DNA from: Streptosporangiales bacterium
Lineage (GTDB): Bacteria; Actinomycetota; Actinomycetes; Streptosporangiales; WHST01
NCBI GenBank assembly: GCA_009379825.1
Contig: WHTA01000043.1
Coordinates: forward strand, 1 to 47,422
DNA length: 47,422 nt
Reading direction: 5' to 3'
Part shown: piece after piece, positions 24,783 to 35,466 of the stretch
Position numbering within the stretch: the first letter of the stretch is position 1
How the letters are laid out: each line of letters begins with the position of its first letter
The notes under the pieces: model-generated
Database searches by the model: none
Told to the model about the DNA's origin: nothing
Seen by the model: the letters and a program-made list of their open reading frames with translations, nothing else
Translations under genes and position numbers: made by a program

Positions 24783-25820
24783 ATGACGAATACCCAAAGC
24801 GAACGGACGCAGACGAAGATCGTCGTTCCCGGTGACCACAACATGGTCGCCCTGCTCGGCTCGCGCGACGAGCTGCTTCGGGTGGTCGAGCGCGCGTTCG
24901 AGTCCGACATCCACGTCCGTGGCAACGAGATCACGGTGACCGGGCCGGAAGAGGAGAACTCGCAGGTCGTCGCGTTGTTCGACGAGCTGCTCACCCTCCT
25001 GGCACGGGGCACCTCACTGACCCCAGACGCGATCGAACGGAGCGTGGCTATGCTGCGCAGCGCCGAGCCGGAACGGCCGGCGGACGTCCTCACCGTCGAC
25101 ATCCTGTCCAGCCGAGGCAGGCGGATCCGGCCGCGGTCGGTCAACCAGAAGCGCTACGCCGAGGCGATCGACGACCACACGGTGGTCTTCGGCATCGGCC
25201 CGGCGGGCACCGGGAAGACCTACCTGGCCATGGCCAAGGCTGTCCAGGCGTTGCAGGCGAAGGAAGTCAACAGGTTGATCTTGACCCGCCCGGCCGTCGA
25301 GGCCGGGGAGCGGCTCGGCTTCCTGCCGGGCACGCTGTACGAGAAGATCGACCCGTACCTGCGGCCGCTCTACGATGCGCTGCACGACATGATGGAGCCG
25401 GAGTCGATCCCGCGGCTGATGGCCGCTGGCACCATCGAGGTGGCGCCGCTGGCATACATGCGGGGGCGCACGCTCAACGACTCGTTCATCATCCTGGACG
25501 AGGCCCAGAACACCTCGCCGGAGCAGATGAAGATGTTCCTCACCCGGCTCGGCTTCGGGTCGAAGATCGTCGTGACCGGCGACATCACGCAGATCGACCT
25601 GCCTACCGGGCAGCGCAGTGGACTGAAGGTGGTCAGGGACATCCTCGACGACGTGGACGACGTCCACTTCACCGAGCTCACCAGCCACGACGTGGTACGT
25701 CACCAGCTGGTGAGCCGCATCGTGGACGCGTACGAGCGGTACGACAACGGTGCCGGTGCCGACGCCATGCCGTTCGCCGAGCGGACCGCGGCCCGTGCGG
25801 GGCGCAGACGTGACAGCTGA
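24783..25820 (+). CDS. phoH: PhoH family protein (ATPase/RNA helicase-like)
   Basis: PhoH-like proteins are P-loop ATPases, associated with RNA metabolism together with YbeY. The 345-residue product has an N-terminal KH-like segment (residues about 12-75), a Walker A GPAGTGKT (139-146), the conserved VEAGERLGFLPGTLYEKIDPYLRPLYDAL, Walker B FIILDEAQN and VTGDITQIDLP. The ATG at 24783 gives normal length. The ybeY gene follows after 36 bases, a strongly conserved pair that supports a joint role in RNA or ribosome quality control. Confidence 0.94.
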   Translation: MTNTQSERTQTKIVVPGDHNMVALLGSRDELLRVVERAFESDIHVRGNEITVTGPEEENSQVVALFDELLTLLARGTSLTPDAIERSVAMLRSAEPERPADVLTVDILSSRGRRIRPRSVNQKRYAEAIDDHTVVFGIGPAGTGKTYLAMAKAVQALQAKEVNRLILTRPAVEAGERLGFLPGTLYEKIDPYLRPLYDALHDMMEPESIPRLMAAGTIEVAPLAYMRGRTLNDSFIILDEAQNTSPEQMKMFLTRLGFGSKIVVTGDITQIDLPTGQRSGLKVVRDILDDVDDVHFTELTSHDVVRHQLVSRIVDAYERYDNGAGADAMPFAERTAARAGRRRDS

Positions 25821-25856
25821 GCCTCCGGATAACCGGCGAAGGCGAGGGGTGAGCCG

Positions 25857-26309
25857 GTGAGCGTCGAGATCGCCAACGAGTCCGGCCACGAGGCCGACGA
25901 GCAGGGGCTCGCCGAGCTGAGCCGGCACGTTCTCGACGAGCTGCGGATCAACCCGCTCGCCGACCTGTCCGTGCTGCTGGTCGACGTGGCCACCATGGCG
26001 CGGCTGCACGTCCAGTGGATGGACGAAGAGGGCCCGACCGACGTGCTCAGCTTCCCGATGGACGAGCTGCGGCCGGGCCGCGACGGCGCGGTGTCCGCCC
26101 CCGGCCTGCTCGGCGACGTCGTGCTGTGCCCCGAGGTGGCGGCCAAGCAGGCCGCGGAAGCCGGTCACGCCACGGCGGACGAGCTGTACCTGCTGTGCAC
26201 GCACGGCATCCTGCACCTCCTCGGGTACGACCACGCGGAGCCCGCCGACGAGAAGGAGATGTTCGGGTTGCAGCACAAGTTGCTGGCGAGCTGGCAGGCA
26301 GCGCGATGA
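25857..26309 (+). CDS. ybeY: Endoribonuclease YbeY (rRNA maturation)
   Basis: YbeY is a zinc-dependent single-strand endoribonuclease needed for 16S rRNA 3' maturation and ribosome quality control. The 150-residue product carries the signature [11 protein letters not shown] with metal ligands His116, His120 and His126, preceded by [12 protein letters not shown] and [12 protein letters not shown]. Start is GTG at 25857. It lies in a run of phoH-ybeY-CBS transporter-cdd-era on the same strand. Confidence 0.95.
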   Translation: MSVEIANESGHEADEQGLAELSRHVLDELRINPLADLSVLLVDVATMARLHVQWMDEEGPTDVLSFPMDELRPGRDGAVSAPGLLGDVVLCPEVAAKQAAEAGHATADELYLLCTHGILHLLGYDHAEPADEKEMFGLQHKLLASWQAAR

Positions 26310-26387
26310 GCGACCCTCCGGAACGACCCGGGACGCCTGGACGCGGCCGCCGTAGAGCGGCGGAGAGCCGGGGGAGGCGTTGCGCGG

Positions 26388-27749
<1,362 letters not shown>

Positions 27750-27773
27750 CGCAGTCACCGCCGGGGGAGAGTC

Positions 27774-28079
27774 ATGACTGAGCAGCTCGCCGACCCGGAG
27801 GACGCCAAGCTGGCCACGTTGGCGCGGGCCGCGCTTGGGCGCGCCTCGGCAGCCGAGGGCGCGGCCGTGCGGGACGACATCGGCCGCACGTACGTCGGCA
27901 CCGCGGTGCAGCTGCCGACGCTGCAGCTGACCGCCCTGCAGGTCGCCGTCGTGCAGGCGGTGTCGAGCGGCGCGCAGGCGCTGGAGGCTGCCGTCGTCGT
28001 GACCGACGCACCGAACGTCGACGACCGGGTCGTACGCGACCTCTCCGCCGACGCGCCGGTGCACGTCGTACGGCCATGA
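27774..28079 (+). CDS. Degenerate cytidine deaminase-like protein lacking the zinc site
   Basis: A 101-residue protein occurs at this place (between the CBS transporter and era) in many actinomycetes and is usually labelled cytidine deaminase. The fold-like segments are LATLARAALGRASAAEGAAVRDDIGRTYVGTAV and LTALQVAVVQAVSSGAQALEAAVVVTDA. The catalytic HAE/CAE and PCxxC zinc ligands of true cytidine deaminases are absent, and the protein contains no cysteine. It is therefore unlikely to be an active deaminase. ATG at 27774 follows GGGGGAGA. The stop overlaps the era start (ATGA). Confidence 0.78.
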   Translation: MTEQLADPEDAKLATLARAALGRASAAEGAAVRDDIGRTYVGTAVQLPTLQLTALQVAVVQAVSSGAQALEAAVVVTDAPNVDDRVVRDLSADAPVHVVRP

Positions 28080-29011
28080 GCGAGCGCGGTGCGGCGACCG
28101 CGGACCCGGCAGGTACGCAACGACCGTTCGTCGCCGGCTTCGCATGTCTGGTCGGACGGCCGAACGTCGGCAAGTCGACGTTGACCAACGCGCTCGTCGG
28201 GCAGAAGGTCGCCATCACGAGCAACCGGCCGCAGACGACCAGGCACACGGTGCGCGGCATCGTGCACCGCGACGACGGCCAGCTGGTGCTGGTCGACACC
28301 CCCGGGCTGCACCGCCCACGCACGCTGCTGGGCGAGCGGCTGAACGACGTCGTGCTCGGCACGCTCAGCGAGGTGGACGTGATCGGGCTCTGCCTGCCCG
28401 CGGACGAGCGTTCCGGGCCGGGCGACCGCTACCTCGTCGAGCAGCTGCGCGCGGTGCCGGACACGCCGGTCGTCGCCGTCGTCACGAAGACCGACCTGGT
28501 CGACCACCACAAGGAGCTGCCGCGCCGGCTGGTGGAGGCCAGCCAGCTGCTTGACTTCGCCGAGGTGGTGCCGGTGTCGGCGACCGAGGGCGTGCGGACC
28601 GACGTGCTCGCGGACGTGCTCGTCGGGCTGCTGCCCGAGGGCCGCCCGCTGTACCCGGACGGCGAGCTCACCAACGAGCCCGAGCAGGTGCTCGTGGCCG
28701 AGCTGATCCGCGAGGCCGTGCTCGAGGACGTGCGCGACGAGCTGCCGCACTCCATCGCGGTGTCGGTCGAGGAGATGCAGCCGCGAACCAACAAGGAGCT
28801 CGTGGACATCTACGCCACTGTCTACGTCGAGCGGCCGAGCCAGAAGGGGATCGTCATCGGGCGACAGGGCGTGCGGCTGCGGGAGGTAGGCGCTCGCGCA
28901 AGACAACGGATCGAGGCGATGCTGGGTACCTCGGTGTACCTGGATCTCCACGTCAAAGTACTCAAGGACTGGCAACGTGACCCACGACAGCTCCACCGAC
29001 TCGGCTTCTGA
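28076..29011 (+). CDS. era: GTPase Era
   Basis: Era is an essential GTPase that assists 30S subunit assembly by binding the 3' end of 16S rRNA. The 311-residue product has G1 GRPNVGKS (27-34), G2 area QTTRHTVRG, G3 DTPG, G4 TKTD and G5 VSAT, then a C-terminal KH domain (ERPSQKGIVIGRQGVRLREVGARARQRIEAMLG, and YLDLHVKVLKDWQRDPRQL). It overlaps the upstream gene by four bases, and its last 35 bases overlap the next start (GTG at 28977). Confidence 0.97.
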   Translation: MSERGAATADPAGTQRPFVAGFACLVGRPNVGKSTLTNALVGQKVAITSNRPQTTRHTVRGIVHRDDGQLVLVDTPGLHRPRTLLGERLNDVVLGTLSEVDVIGLCLPADERSGPGDRYLVEQLRAVPDTPVVAVVTKTDLVDHHKELPRRLVEASQLLDFAEVVPVSATEGVRTDVLADVLVGLLPEGRPLYPDGELTNEPEQVLVAELIREAVLEDVRDELPHSIAVSVEEMQPRTNKELVDIYATVYVERPSQKGIVIGRQGVRLREVGARARQRIEAMLGTSVYLDLHVKVLKDWQRDPRQLHRLGF

Positions 29012-29864
29012 CGCCGGCGCCCCCACCGCGTCGGTGCCGCCGAACCGCGGCCCGGCCCAGCCGCCGGGGATGCCGCCGCAGCACGGCGAGTACCCGACGC
29101 CGTACGGCGCGGCGTGGACCGGCATGCCGGCCGGTGGTCCGCCGCAGCCGCCGGCGGTTCCGGCGCCGCGGCGGCACTGGGGGATGCCGAGCGCGCTCAT
29201 CGGCCTCGTCCTCTTCATCGGGATGCAGCTGGTGGTGGGCGTCTCGTTCGCGCTCGCCTGGGTCCTCACCGGCAACGAGAGCGACCCGCCGGCGCTGGCG
29301 ATGGGCCTGGCGACGCTGCTGCCGGCGTACCTCGCGCTGCTGCTCTGGCAGTTCTTCGTGGCCAGGCGGCGCGGCGACGGCATGCGGGCCGACTACGCGT
29401 TGCGCTTCCGCTGGTACGACATCTTCACCGGGATCCTCGGCGGCTTCGTCGCGATGGGGGTGGTGCTCGGCGGCACGCTCGGGATGTCCGAGCTCACCGG
29501 CGTCGAGCCGTCCAGCAGTGTCGGCACGACCGTGCTGGAGAGCACGGAGACCGGGCCGGTGCTCTACGTCTTCCTCGTGGTGATCGCGCTCGTCGGGCCG
29601 CTGGTGGAGGAGCTGCACTTCCGCGGCATGTGGTGGCGGGCGCTGCGCAGCCGGATGGGCCCGGTGCTCACCCTGGTGCTGACCAGCCTGCTCTTCGGCG
29701 TGATCCACCTGGAGCCGGTGCGCATGGTGGGCCTGCTGCTCGGTGGCCTGGTGCTCGGCCTGCTCCGGTTGCTGTTCGACCGGTTGGCGCCGTCGCTGAT
29801 CGCACACATCCTGATCAACTCCGTGTCGGCCGGCTCGCTGTTCTACGAGCTGGTGCTGAAGTAG
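28977..29864 (+). CDS. CPBP-family intramembrane metalloprotease (CAAX/Abi type)
   Basis: The 295-residue protein has a Pro/Gly-rich cytoplasmic N-terminus (about 1-66), then six to eight membrane helices. The CPBP motifs are motif 1 EELHFRG (Glu211, Glu212, Arg216), motif 2 FGVIHLE (His244) and motif 3 HILINSV. These proteases act on membrane substrates; the specific target is unknown. Start is GTG at 28977, overlapping era by 35 bases; a later start is possible because the N-terminus is low complexity. Confidence 0.85.
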   Translation: MTHDSSTDSASDAGAPTASVPPNRGPAQPPGMPPQHGEYPTPYGAAWTGMPAGGPPQPPAVPAPRRHWGMPSALIGLVLFIGMQLVVGVSFALAWVLTGNESDPPALAMGLATLLPAYLALLLWQFFVARRRGDGMRADYALRFRWYDIFTGILGGFVAMGVVLGGTLGMSELTGVEPSSSVGTTVLESTETGPVLYVFLVVIALVGPLVEELHFRGMWWRALRSRMGPVLTLVLTSLLFGVIHLEPVRMVGLLLGGLVLGLLRLLFDRLAPSLIAHILINSVSAGSLFYELVLK

Positions 29865-29878
29865 CGTGCGTGCCCGTC

Positions 29879-30358
29879 ATGACAACGGATGAGGAGATCG
29901 GGTTCCCGCAGGGGAACGCCGACGAACGAGAGCTGTTGCTCGGCTGGCTCGGCTACCTGCGCGGTGCGATCGTGCGCAAGCTCGACGGGCTCACCGACGA
30001 GCAGGCGCGGTGGACGCCGCGCGACGCGTTGATCCCGCTGCTCGGCGTCGTCAACCACCTGACGCACGTGGAGTGGCGGTGGATCGACGGCGGCATGTAC
30101 GGCGAGCCGTACAGCAGGAGCGAGGAGGAGTTCCGTCCAGGCAGCGAGCTCACGGTGGCGGCCGCGCTCGAGGCGTACCGACGCCGCGCCGAGGCGACCG
30201 ACGCCGCCGTCCGGTCGCTGCCGCTGACCCAGCCGTGCCTACGCGGCGCGGGGCGCGACCTGCGCTGGGTACTGCTGCACCTGGTCAACGAGACCGCAAG
30301 GCACGCGGGCCACGCGGACGCCACCCGCGAGCTGCTCGACGGTGCCACCGGCGAGTAG
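29879..30358 (+). CDS. DinB-superfamily protein (DUF664)
   Basis: The 159-residue protein is a four-helix DinB/DUF664 domain. Typical features are ERELLLGWLGYLRGAIVRKLDGL, the metal-site histidine in LLGVVNHLTHVEWRW and the second histidine pair in HLVNETARHAGHAD. Members include mycothiol- or bacillithiol-dependent transferases and maleylpyruvate isomerases, but the reaction here is unknown. ATG at 29879. It follows the CPBP gene closely. Confidence 0.85.
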   Translation: MTTDEEIGFPQGNADERELLLGWLGYLRGAIVRKLDGLTDEQARWTPRDALIPLLGVVNHLTHVEWRWIDGGMYGEPYSRSEEEFRPGSELTVAAALEAYRRRAEATDAAVRSLPLTQPCLRGAGRDLRWVLLHLVNETARHAGHADATRELLDGATGE

Positions 30359-30362
30359 CCCG

Positions 30363-30902
30363 CTAGGTACCGACCTGCGTGTGGCTGGGGCGGCCGAGCT
30401 CCGCCTCCAGGGCGTCGAGGAACACCTTCAGCAGCCGGGTCAGCTCGGCCTGCTGGTCCGGGTCCAGGCAGGAGACCAGGTCCGCCTCGCGGCCGAGTAC
30501 CTGGTCGACGAGGGTGTCGACGAGGTCGTGTCCGGCCGCCGTCAGCGTCACGGTCACCGCGCGGGAGCCCGCGACCGACCGGCGGGTCACCAGGCCGCTG
30601 CGTTCCGCGCGCGATATGCGCTGCGAGATCGCGCCTGCGGTCACCCGCGAGCGCGCGGTGAGCTCGCGGGTGGTCAGCTCGTACGGTGGCCCGGCGCGGC
30701 GCAGCACACTCAGCAGGTCGAGCGTCGCCGGGTCGGCGCCGGCCGCGGCGAGCACGGCCCGCCGGTCCTCGCCCAGCATCTTCGCCAGCCGCCAGATCCG
30801 CGTCACGATGCCGATGCCCTCGACGGGGGTGCCGGGCCGCTCGCGCAGCCAGCCGAGGGCGGTGGCGTCGACGGGGTCGTTCTCGTCCAGGTCCTCGGTC
30901 AT
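30363..30902 (-). CDS. MarR-family transcriptional regulator
   Basis: The 179-residue protein contains a MarR winged helix: ATLDLLSVLRRAGPPYELTTRELTARSRVTAGAISQRISRAERSGLVTRRSVAGSRAVTVTLTAAG, with the R-S-V-A-G-S-R wing. It is transcribed divergently from the SDR gene at 30989, and a perfect palindrome at 30914-30927 lies in the shared promoter region. Autorepression and control of the SDR gene are the natural inference. The ligand is unknown. Confidence 0.9.
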   Translation of the reverse strand: MTEDLDENDPVDATALGWLRERPGTPVEGIGIVTRIWRLAKMLGEDRRAVLAAAGADPATLDLLSVLRRAGPPYELTTRELTARSRVTAGAISQRISRAERSGLVTRRSVAGSRAVTVTLTAAGHDLVDTLVDQVLGREADLVSCLDPDQQAELTRLLKVFLDALEAELGRPSHTQVGT

Positions 30903-30913
30903 CAGCCGCCATC

Positions 30914-30927
30914 GTTTAGCGCTAAAC
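30914..30927. promoter_or_regulatory. Perfect 14-bp palindrome, probable MarR operator
   Basis: GTTTAGCGCTAAAC is exactly self-complementary and lies 11 bases upstream of the marR start. On the plus strand it overlaps TTTAGC (30915-30920), a possible -35, which is 16 bases from TATAGA (30937-30942), a possible -10 for the SDR gene. Binding here would control both directions. Confidence 0.75.
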
Positions 30928-30988
30928 TCAACTACGTATAGACCTAAACCTAACCCGGCGCCACCGGCGTCGGCGAAAGGAGTGCCCG

Positions 30989-31714
30989 ATGGGGCGGAAC
31001 GTGATCGTGACCGGTGGCGGCACCGGCATCGGCCGGGCGGTGGCGGCCAGGTTCGCCGCGGACGGGGACGCCGTGCTCATCACCGGCCGGCGGGCCGGGC
31101 CGCTGCAGGCGACGGCGGAGGAGCTGGGCGCGGGCGTACGGTTCGCGGTGAGCGACGCGACCGACCCCGCGCAGGTCGAGCAGCTGCGCGGGGAGCTGCC
31201 CGCGACCGTGGACGTGCTGGTCAACAACGCCGGCGGGAACACCGACTTCGACCAACCCGCGGTGACCGACCTGAAGTCGCTGGCGGCGAACTGGCACACC
31301 AACCTGGCGGCGAACCTGGTGTCTGCGGTGCTGCTGACCGCCGCCGTACGCGACCGGCTGGCCGCCGGTGGCGCGGTGGTCAACATCGGCTCGATCGCCG
31401 CGGACAAGGGCGCGGGCGCGTACGGTGCCGCGAAGGCGGGGCTGGCGTCGTGGAACGTCACACTCGCCGCCGAGCTCGGCCCTTCCGGCATCACCGCGAA
31501 CGTGGTGTCGCCCGGCTACATCGCCGACACCGAGTTCTTCCGCGACCAGCTGACCGACGAGCGGCGTGCCTCGCTGGTCGCGGCGACGCATACCGGCCGC
31601 GCCGGAGCCCCCGCGGACATCGCCGACGCCGTGCACTTCCTTGCGTCCGCGGCGGCCCGGCAGATCACCGGCCAGGTGCTCAACGTCAACGGCGGCGAGC
31701 GCACAACCCGCTAG
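30989..31714 (+). CDS. SDR-family NAD(P)-dependent oxidoreductase
   Basis: The 241-residue protein is a classical short-chain dehydrogenase/reductase. It shows the cofactor motif TGGGTGIG (8-15), NNAG at 79-82, the catalytic Ser135, Tyr145 and Lys149 (YGAAK), and the C-terminal ITGQVLNVNGGE. The FabG-like layout suggests a 3-oxoacyl or related keto/alcohol substrate, which I cannot specify. The ATG at 30989 has AAAGGAG nearby. Divergent MarR and the shared palindrome suggest ligand-induced expression. Confidence 0.9.
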   Translation: MGRNVIVTGGGTGIGRAVAARFAADGDAVLITGRRAGPLQATAEELGAGVRFAVSDATDPAQVEQLRGELPATVDVLVNNAGGNTDFDQPAVTDLKSLAANWHTNLAANLVSAVLLTAAVRDRLAAGGAVVNIGSIAADKGAGAYGAAKAGLASWNVTLAAELGPSGITANVVSPGYIADTEFFRDQLTDERRASLVAATHTGRAGAPADIADAVHFLASAAARQITGQVLNVNGGERTTR

Positions 31715-32166
31715 GCCGCTTCCGCGGCCGTCTTCAGGTTCGCCAGCGTCTCCACGATGCCCGCTCGGTTCAGCTCGCGCCTCGTACCGAACGCCCGGCC
31801 GAGCGCCGCGCGGACACCGGGCGGGCGCAGGTCGGTCCACTCCTCGGTCACCGTGCACGCGCCGGCGTCTGTGGGTGCGATCCGGTACGCCCACCGCGCC
31901 GCCGGCATCGGGCCGAGCCGGATCGCGAAGACGAACGCGCTGCCCGGGTCCGCCCGTACGACCGTGCCGGTGGTGCGCCAGCGTTTCCAGCCGCTGCGGT
32001 TGTACCCGGTGAACCCGGCGCCGGCCGCCGGGCCGGTGGCGTCGCCGCGCCAGCGGACGAGGGTGCACTCCGGGCTCCACTCGCCCATCCGCGGCAGGTC
32101 GCTGACGAGTGCGTAGACGACCGCCGCCGGCGCTTCGACGTGGACCGTCTCGCTGAGGTCGGGCAT
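31711..32166 (-). CDS. SRPBCC-family (polyketide cyclase/START-like) protein
   Basis: The 151-residue protein is a START/Bet v 1-type fold: SETVHVEAPAAVVYALVSDLPRMGEWSPE at the start, a GAGFTGYNR middle segment, and a long C-terminal helix with RRELNRAGIVETLANLKTAAE. Such proteins bind hydrophobic ligands; no specific role is visible. It starts three bases after the emfourin-like gene ends and its stop overlaps that of the convergent SDR gene. It therefore appears to be the third gene of an M4 protease-inhibitor-SRPBCC operon. Confidence 0.85.
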   Translation of the reverse strand: MPDLSETVHVEAPAAVVYALVSDLPRMGEWSPECTLVRWRGDATGPAAGAGFTGYNRSGWKRWRTTGTVVRADPGSAFVFAIRLGPMPAARWAYRIAPTDAGACTVTEEWTDLRPPGVRAALGRAFGTRRELNRAGIVETLANLKTAAEAA

Positions 32167-32169
32167 CGG

Positions 32170-32418
32170 TCAGGTGAGGGTTCTGTCCAGGCGGCTCTTG
32201 GCGTCGGCCGGCAGCGCGCCTTCGGGGACGGTGAGCTCAGGCCCGTCGTCCAGCGAGACGTGGTAGACGAAGGTGTCCCTCGCCTGGCCGGGTCCGCGGG
32301 TCGCCGCCGTACGCAGCGTATCCACGAACGCGCGCAGCTCCGGCTGCGACGCGTCACCGAGGTCGGCCTCGCCTGACCTGCTGAGGCCGGCGAACCCGCC
32401 GCTGCGCCGTACCCGCAT
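32170..32418 (-). CDS. Emfourin-like inhibitor of M4 protease
   Basis: The 82-residue product begins MRVRRSGGFAGLSRSGEADL and contains FVYHVSLDDGPELTVPEGAL, matching the emfourin family of protealysin inhibitors as I recall it. Emfourin is the small intracellular inhibitor encoded beside protealysin-like proteases. Here the ATG at 32418 lies two bases after the M4 protease stop, which supports the pairing. A longer frame starting at 32448 would overlap the protease and is less likely. No signal peptide. Confidence 0.8.
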   Translation of the reverse strand: MRVRRSGGFAGLSRSGEADLGDASQPELRAFVDTLRTAATRGPGQARDTFVYHVSLDDGPELTVPEGALPADAKSRLDRTLT

Positions 32419-32420
32419 CC

Positions 32421-33437
32421 TCACGACAGCACCTTGACGTCCGTCCATGCCTTCTTGACCGCGTCCTGCACCTCTTTGTCGAGGCTACCCGCCTGGTCGA
32501 CGGTCAACTCCGCGAACGTGGCGAAGTCGGCGTCGGTGGCGAGGTCGCCGGAGGTGAGCACCTGGTACCAGACCAGCCCGGCGCGCTCCCACGCGTTGCC
32601 GCCGAGCGCGGTCGCGGCGAGGTAGAAGGCGTGGTTCGGGATGCCCGAGTTGATGTGCACGCCGCCGTTGTCGTCGGTCGTGTCCACGTAGTCGTCCATG
32701 GTCGCCGGCTGCGGGTCCTTGCCCAGCTGTGGGTCGTCGTACGCGGTGCCGGGCTCGGCCATCGACCGCAGCGCCTTGCCATTGATGTCCGGGCCGAGCA
32801 GCCCCTTGCCGATCAGCCAGTCCGCCTGGTCGGCCGTCTGCTCGAGCTTGTGCTGCTTGGTCAGTACACCGAACACGTCGGACATCGACTCGTTCAACGC
32901 GCCGGCCTGGTTCTCGTACGCGAGGTTGGCCGTGTACTGCGTGACGCCGTGGGTGAGCTCGTGCGCGGTGATGTCGAGCGGGCCGGTGAACGCGAGGAAC
33001 ACGGTGCCGTCACCGTCCCCGAACACCATCTGGTCGCCGTTCCAGAAGGCGTTCTGGTACTCCTCGCCGTAGTGCACGGTGGCCAGCAGCGGCAGCCCGC
33101 GCCCGTTGATCGAGTTGCGGTCGTACGCCTCGGAGAAGAACCGCCAGGTCGCACCGAGGTGTGCGTACGAGTCGTCCACGGCGTCGTCGCCTGTCGGTTC
33201 CTCGTTCTCCTCGCGGACCACGTCGCCCGGCAGCGTCTCCGCGTTGTTGGCGTCGTAGATGGTGCGGTTGGGCTCGTTCTCCTCCGTCACCTTTGCTGCC
33301 CGGGCACGTGCGGTGCGCACCGCTTGGTCGGTCTGCAGCGTGTGTAGTGCCCGGCTCGACATGGCGGTGTCGTCGGCTCGGCCGAGCGCGTCGAGGAGGA
33401 ACGGCGGGACGATCGAGCAGCAGATGGGAGCAGTCAT
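32421..33437 (-). CDS. Protealysin-like M4 metallopeptidase
   Basis: The 338-residue product is a thermolysin-family zinc endopeptidase. Zinc ligands are His149 and His153 in HELTH and Glu173 in GALNESMSDVFG; Glu150 is the general base and His251 (GVHINSG) stabilises the transition state. The N-terminus MTAPICCSIVPPFLLDAL is the short protealysin-type propeptide with its CC-x-IVPP-x-L motif. The long FTP propeptide and a signal peptide are absent, which implies a cytoplasmic or non-classically released enzyme. ATG at 33437 is preferred over an upstream in-frame start. The next gene encodes its probable inhibitor. Confidence 0.93.
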   Translation of the reverse strand: MTAPICCSIVPPFLLDALGRADDTAMSSRALHTLQTDQAVRTARARAAKVTEENEPNRTIYDANNAETLPGDVVREENEEPTGDDAVDDSYAHLGATWRFFSEAYDRNSINGRGLPLLATVHYGEEYQNAFWNGDQMVFGDGDGTVFLAFTGPLDITAHELTHGVTQYTANLAYENQAGALNESMSDVFGVLTKQHKLEQTADQADWLIGKGLLGPDINGKALRSMAEPGTAYDDPQLGKDPQPATMDDYVDTTDDNGGVHINSGIPNHAFYLAATALGGNAWERAGLVWYQVLTSGDLATDADFATFAELTVDQAGSLDKEVQDAVKKAWTDVKVLS

Positions 33438-33565
33438 GCGCACACGATGACACGGTGTGGCGAGCCGGCGGCAGGCAGTTGCGGGAACTTTCACGCAGCG
33501 CGCCACGCAAAGGCGGACGTCTCGGGTGTCGGACGCCCGGGGTACACACGCTGCGTGACGGAAGG

Positions 33566-33571
33566 TACAGT
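33566..33571 (+). promoter_or_regulatory. Candidate -10 box of the leuL-leuA promoter
   Basis: TACAGT lies ten bases before the leader-peptide ATG, which would put the transcription start within a few bases of it. I see no good -35 hexamer at the expected distance, so this is tentative. Confidence 0.4.
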
Positions 33572-33577
33572 GGCTGA

Positions 33578-35416
<1,839 letters not shown>

Positions 35417-35428
35417 AGCACGTACGAC

Positions 35429-35454
35429 GAGGGCCGGGCGATCGCCCGGCCCTC
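35429..35454. terminator. Bidirectional terminator between leuA and the MHS transporter gene
   Basis: A perfect 26-base palindrome (arms GAGGGCCGGGCGA / TCGCCCGGCCCTC, meeting at GATC) lies 12 bases after the leuA stop and 12 bases before the stop of the convergent transporter gene. It should act on both strands. Confidence 0.88.
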
Positions 35455-35466
35455 GGTGTGTGTCGG

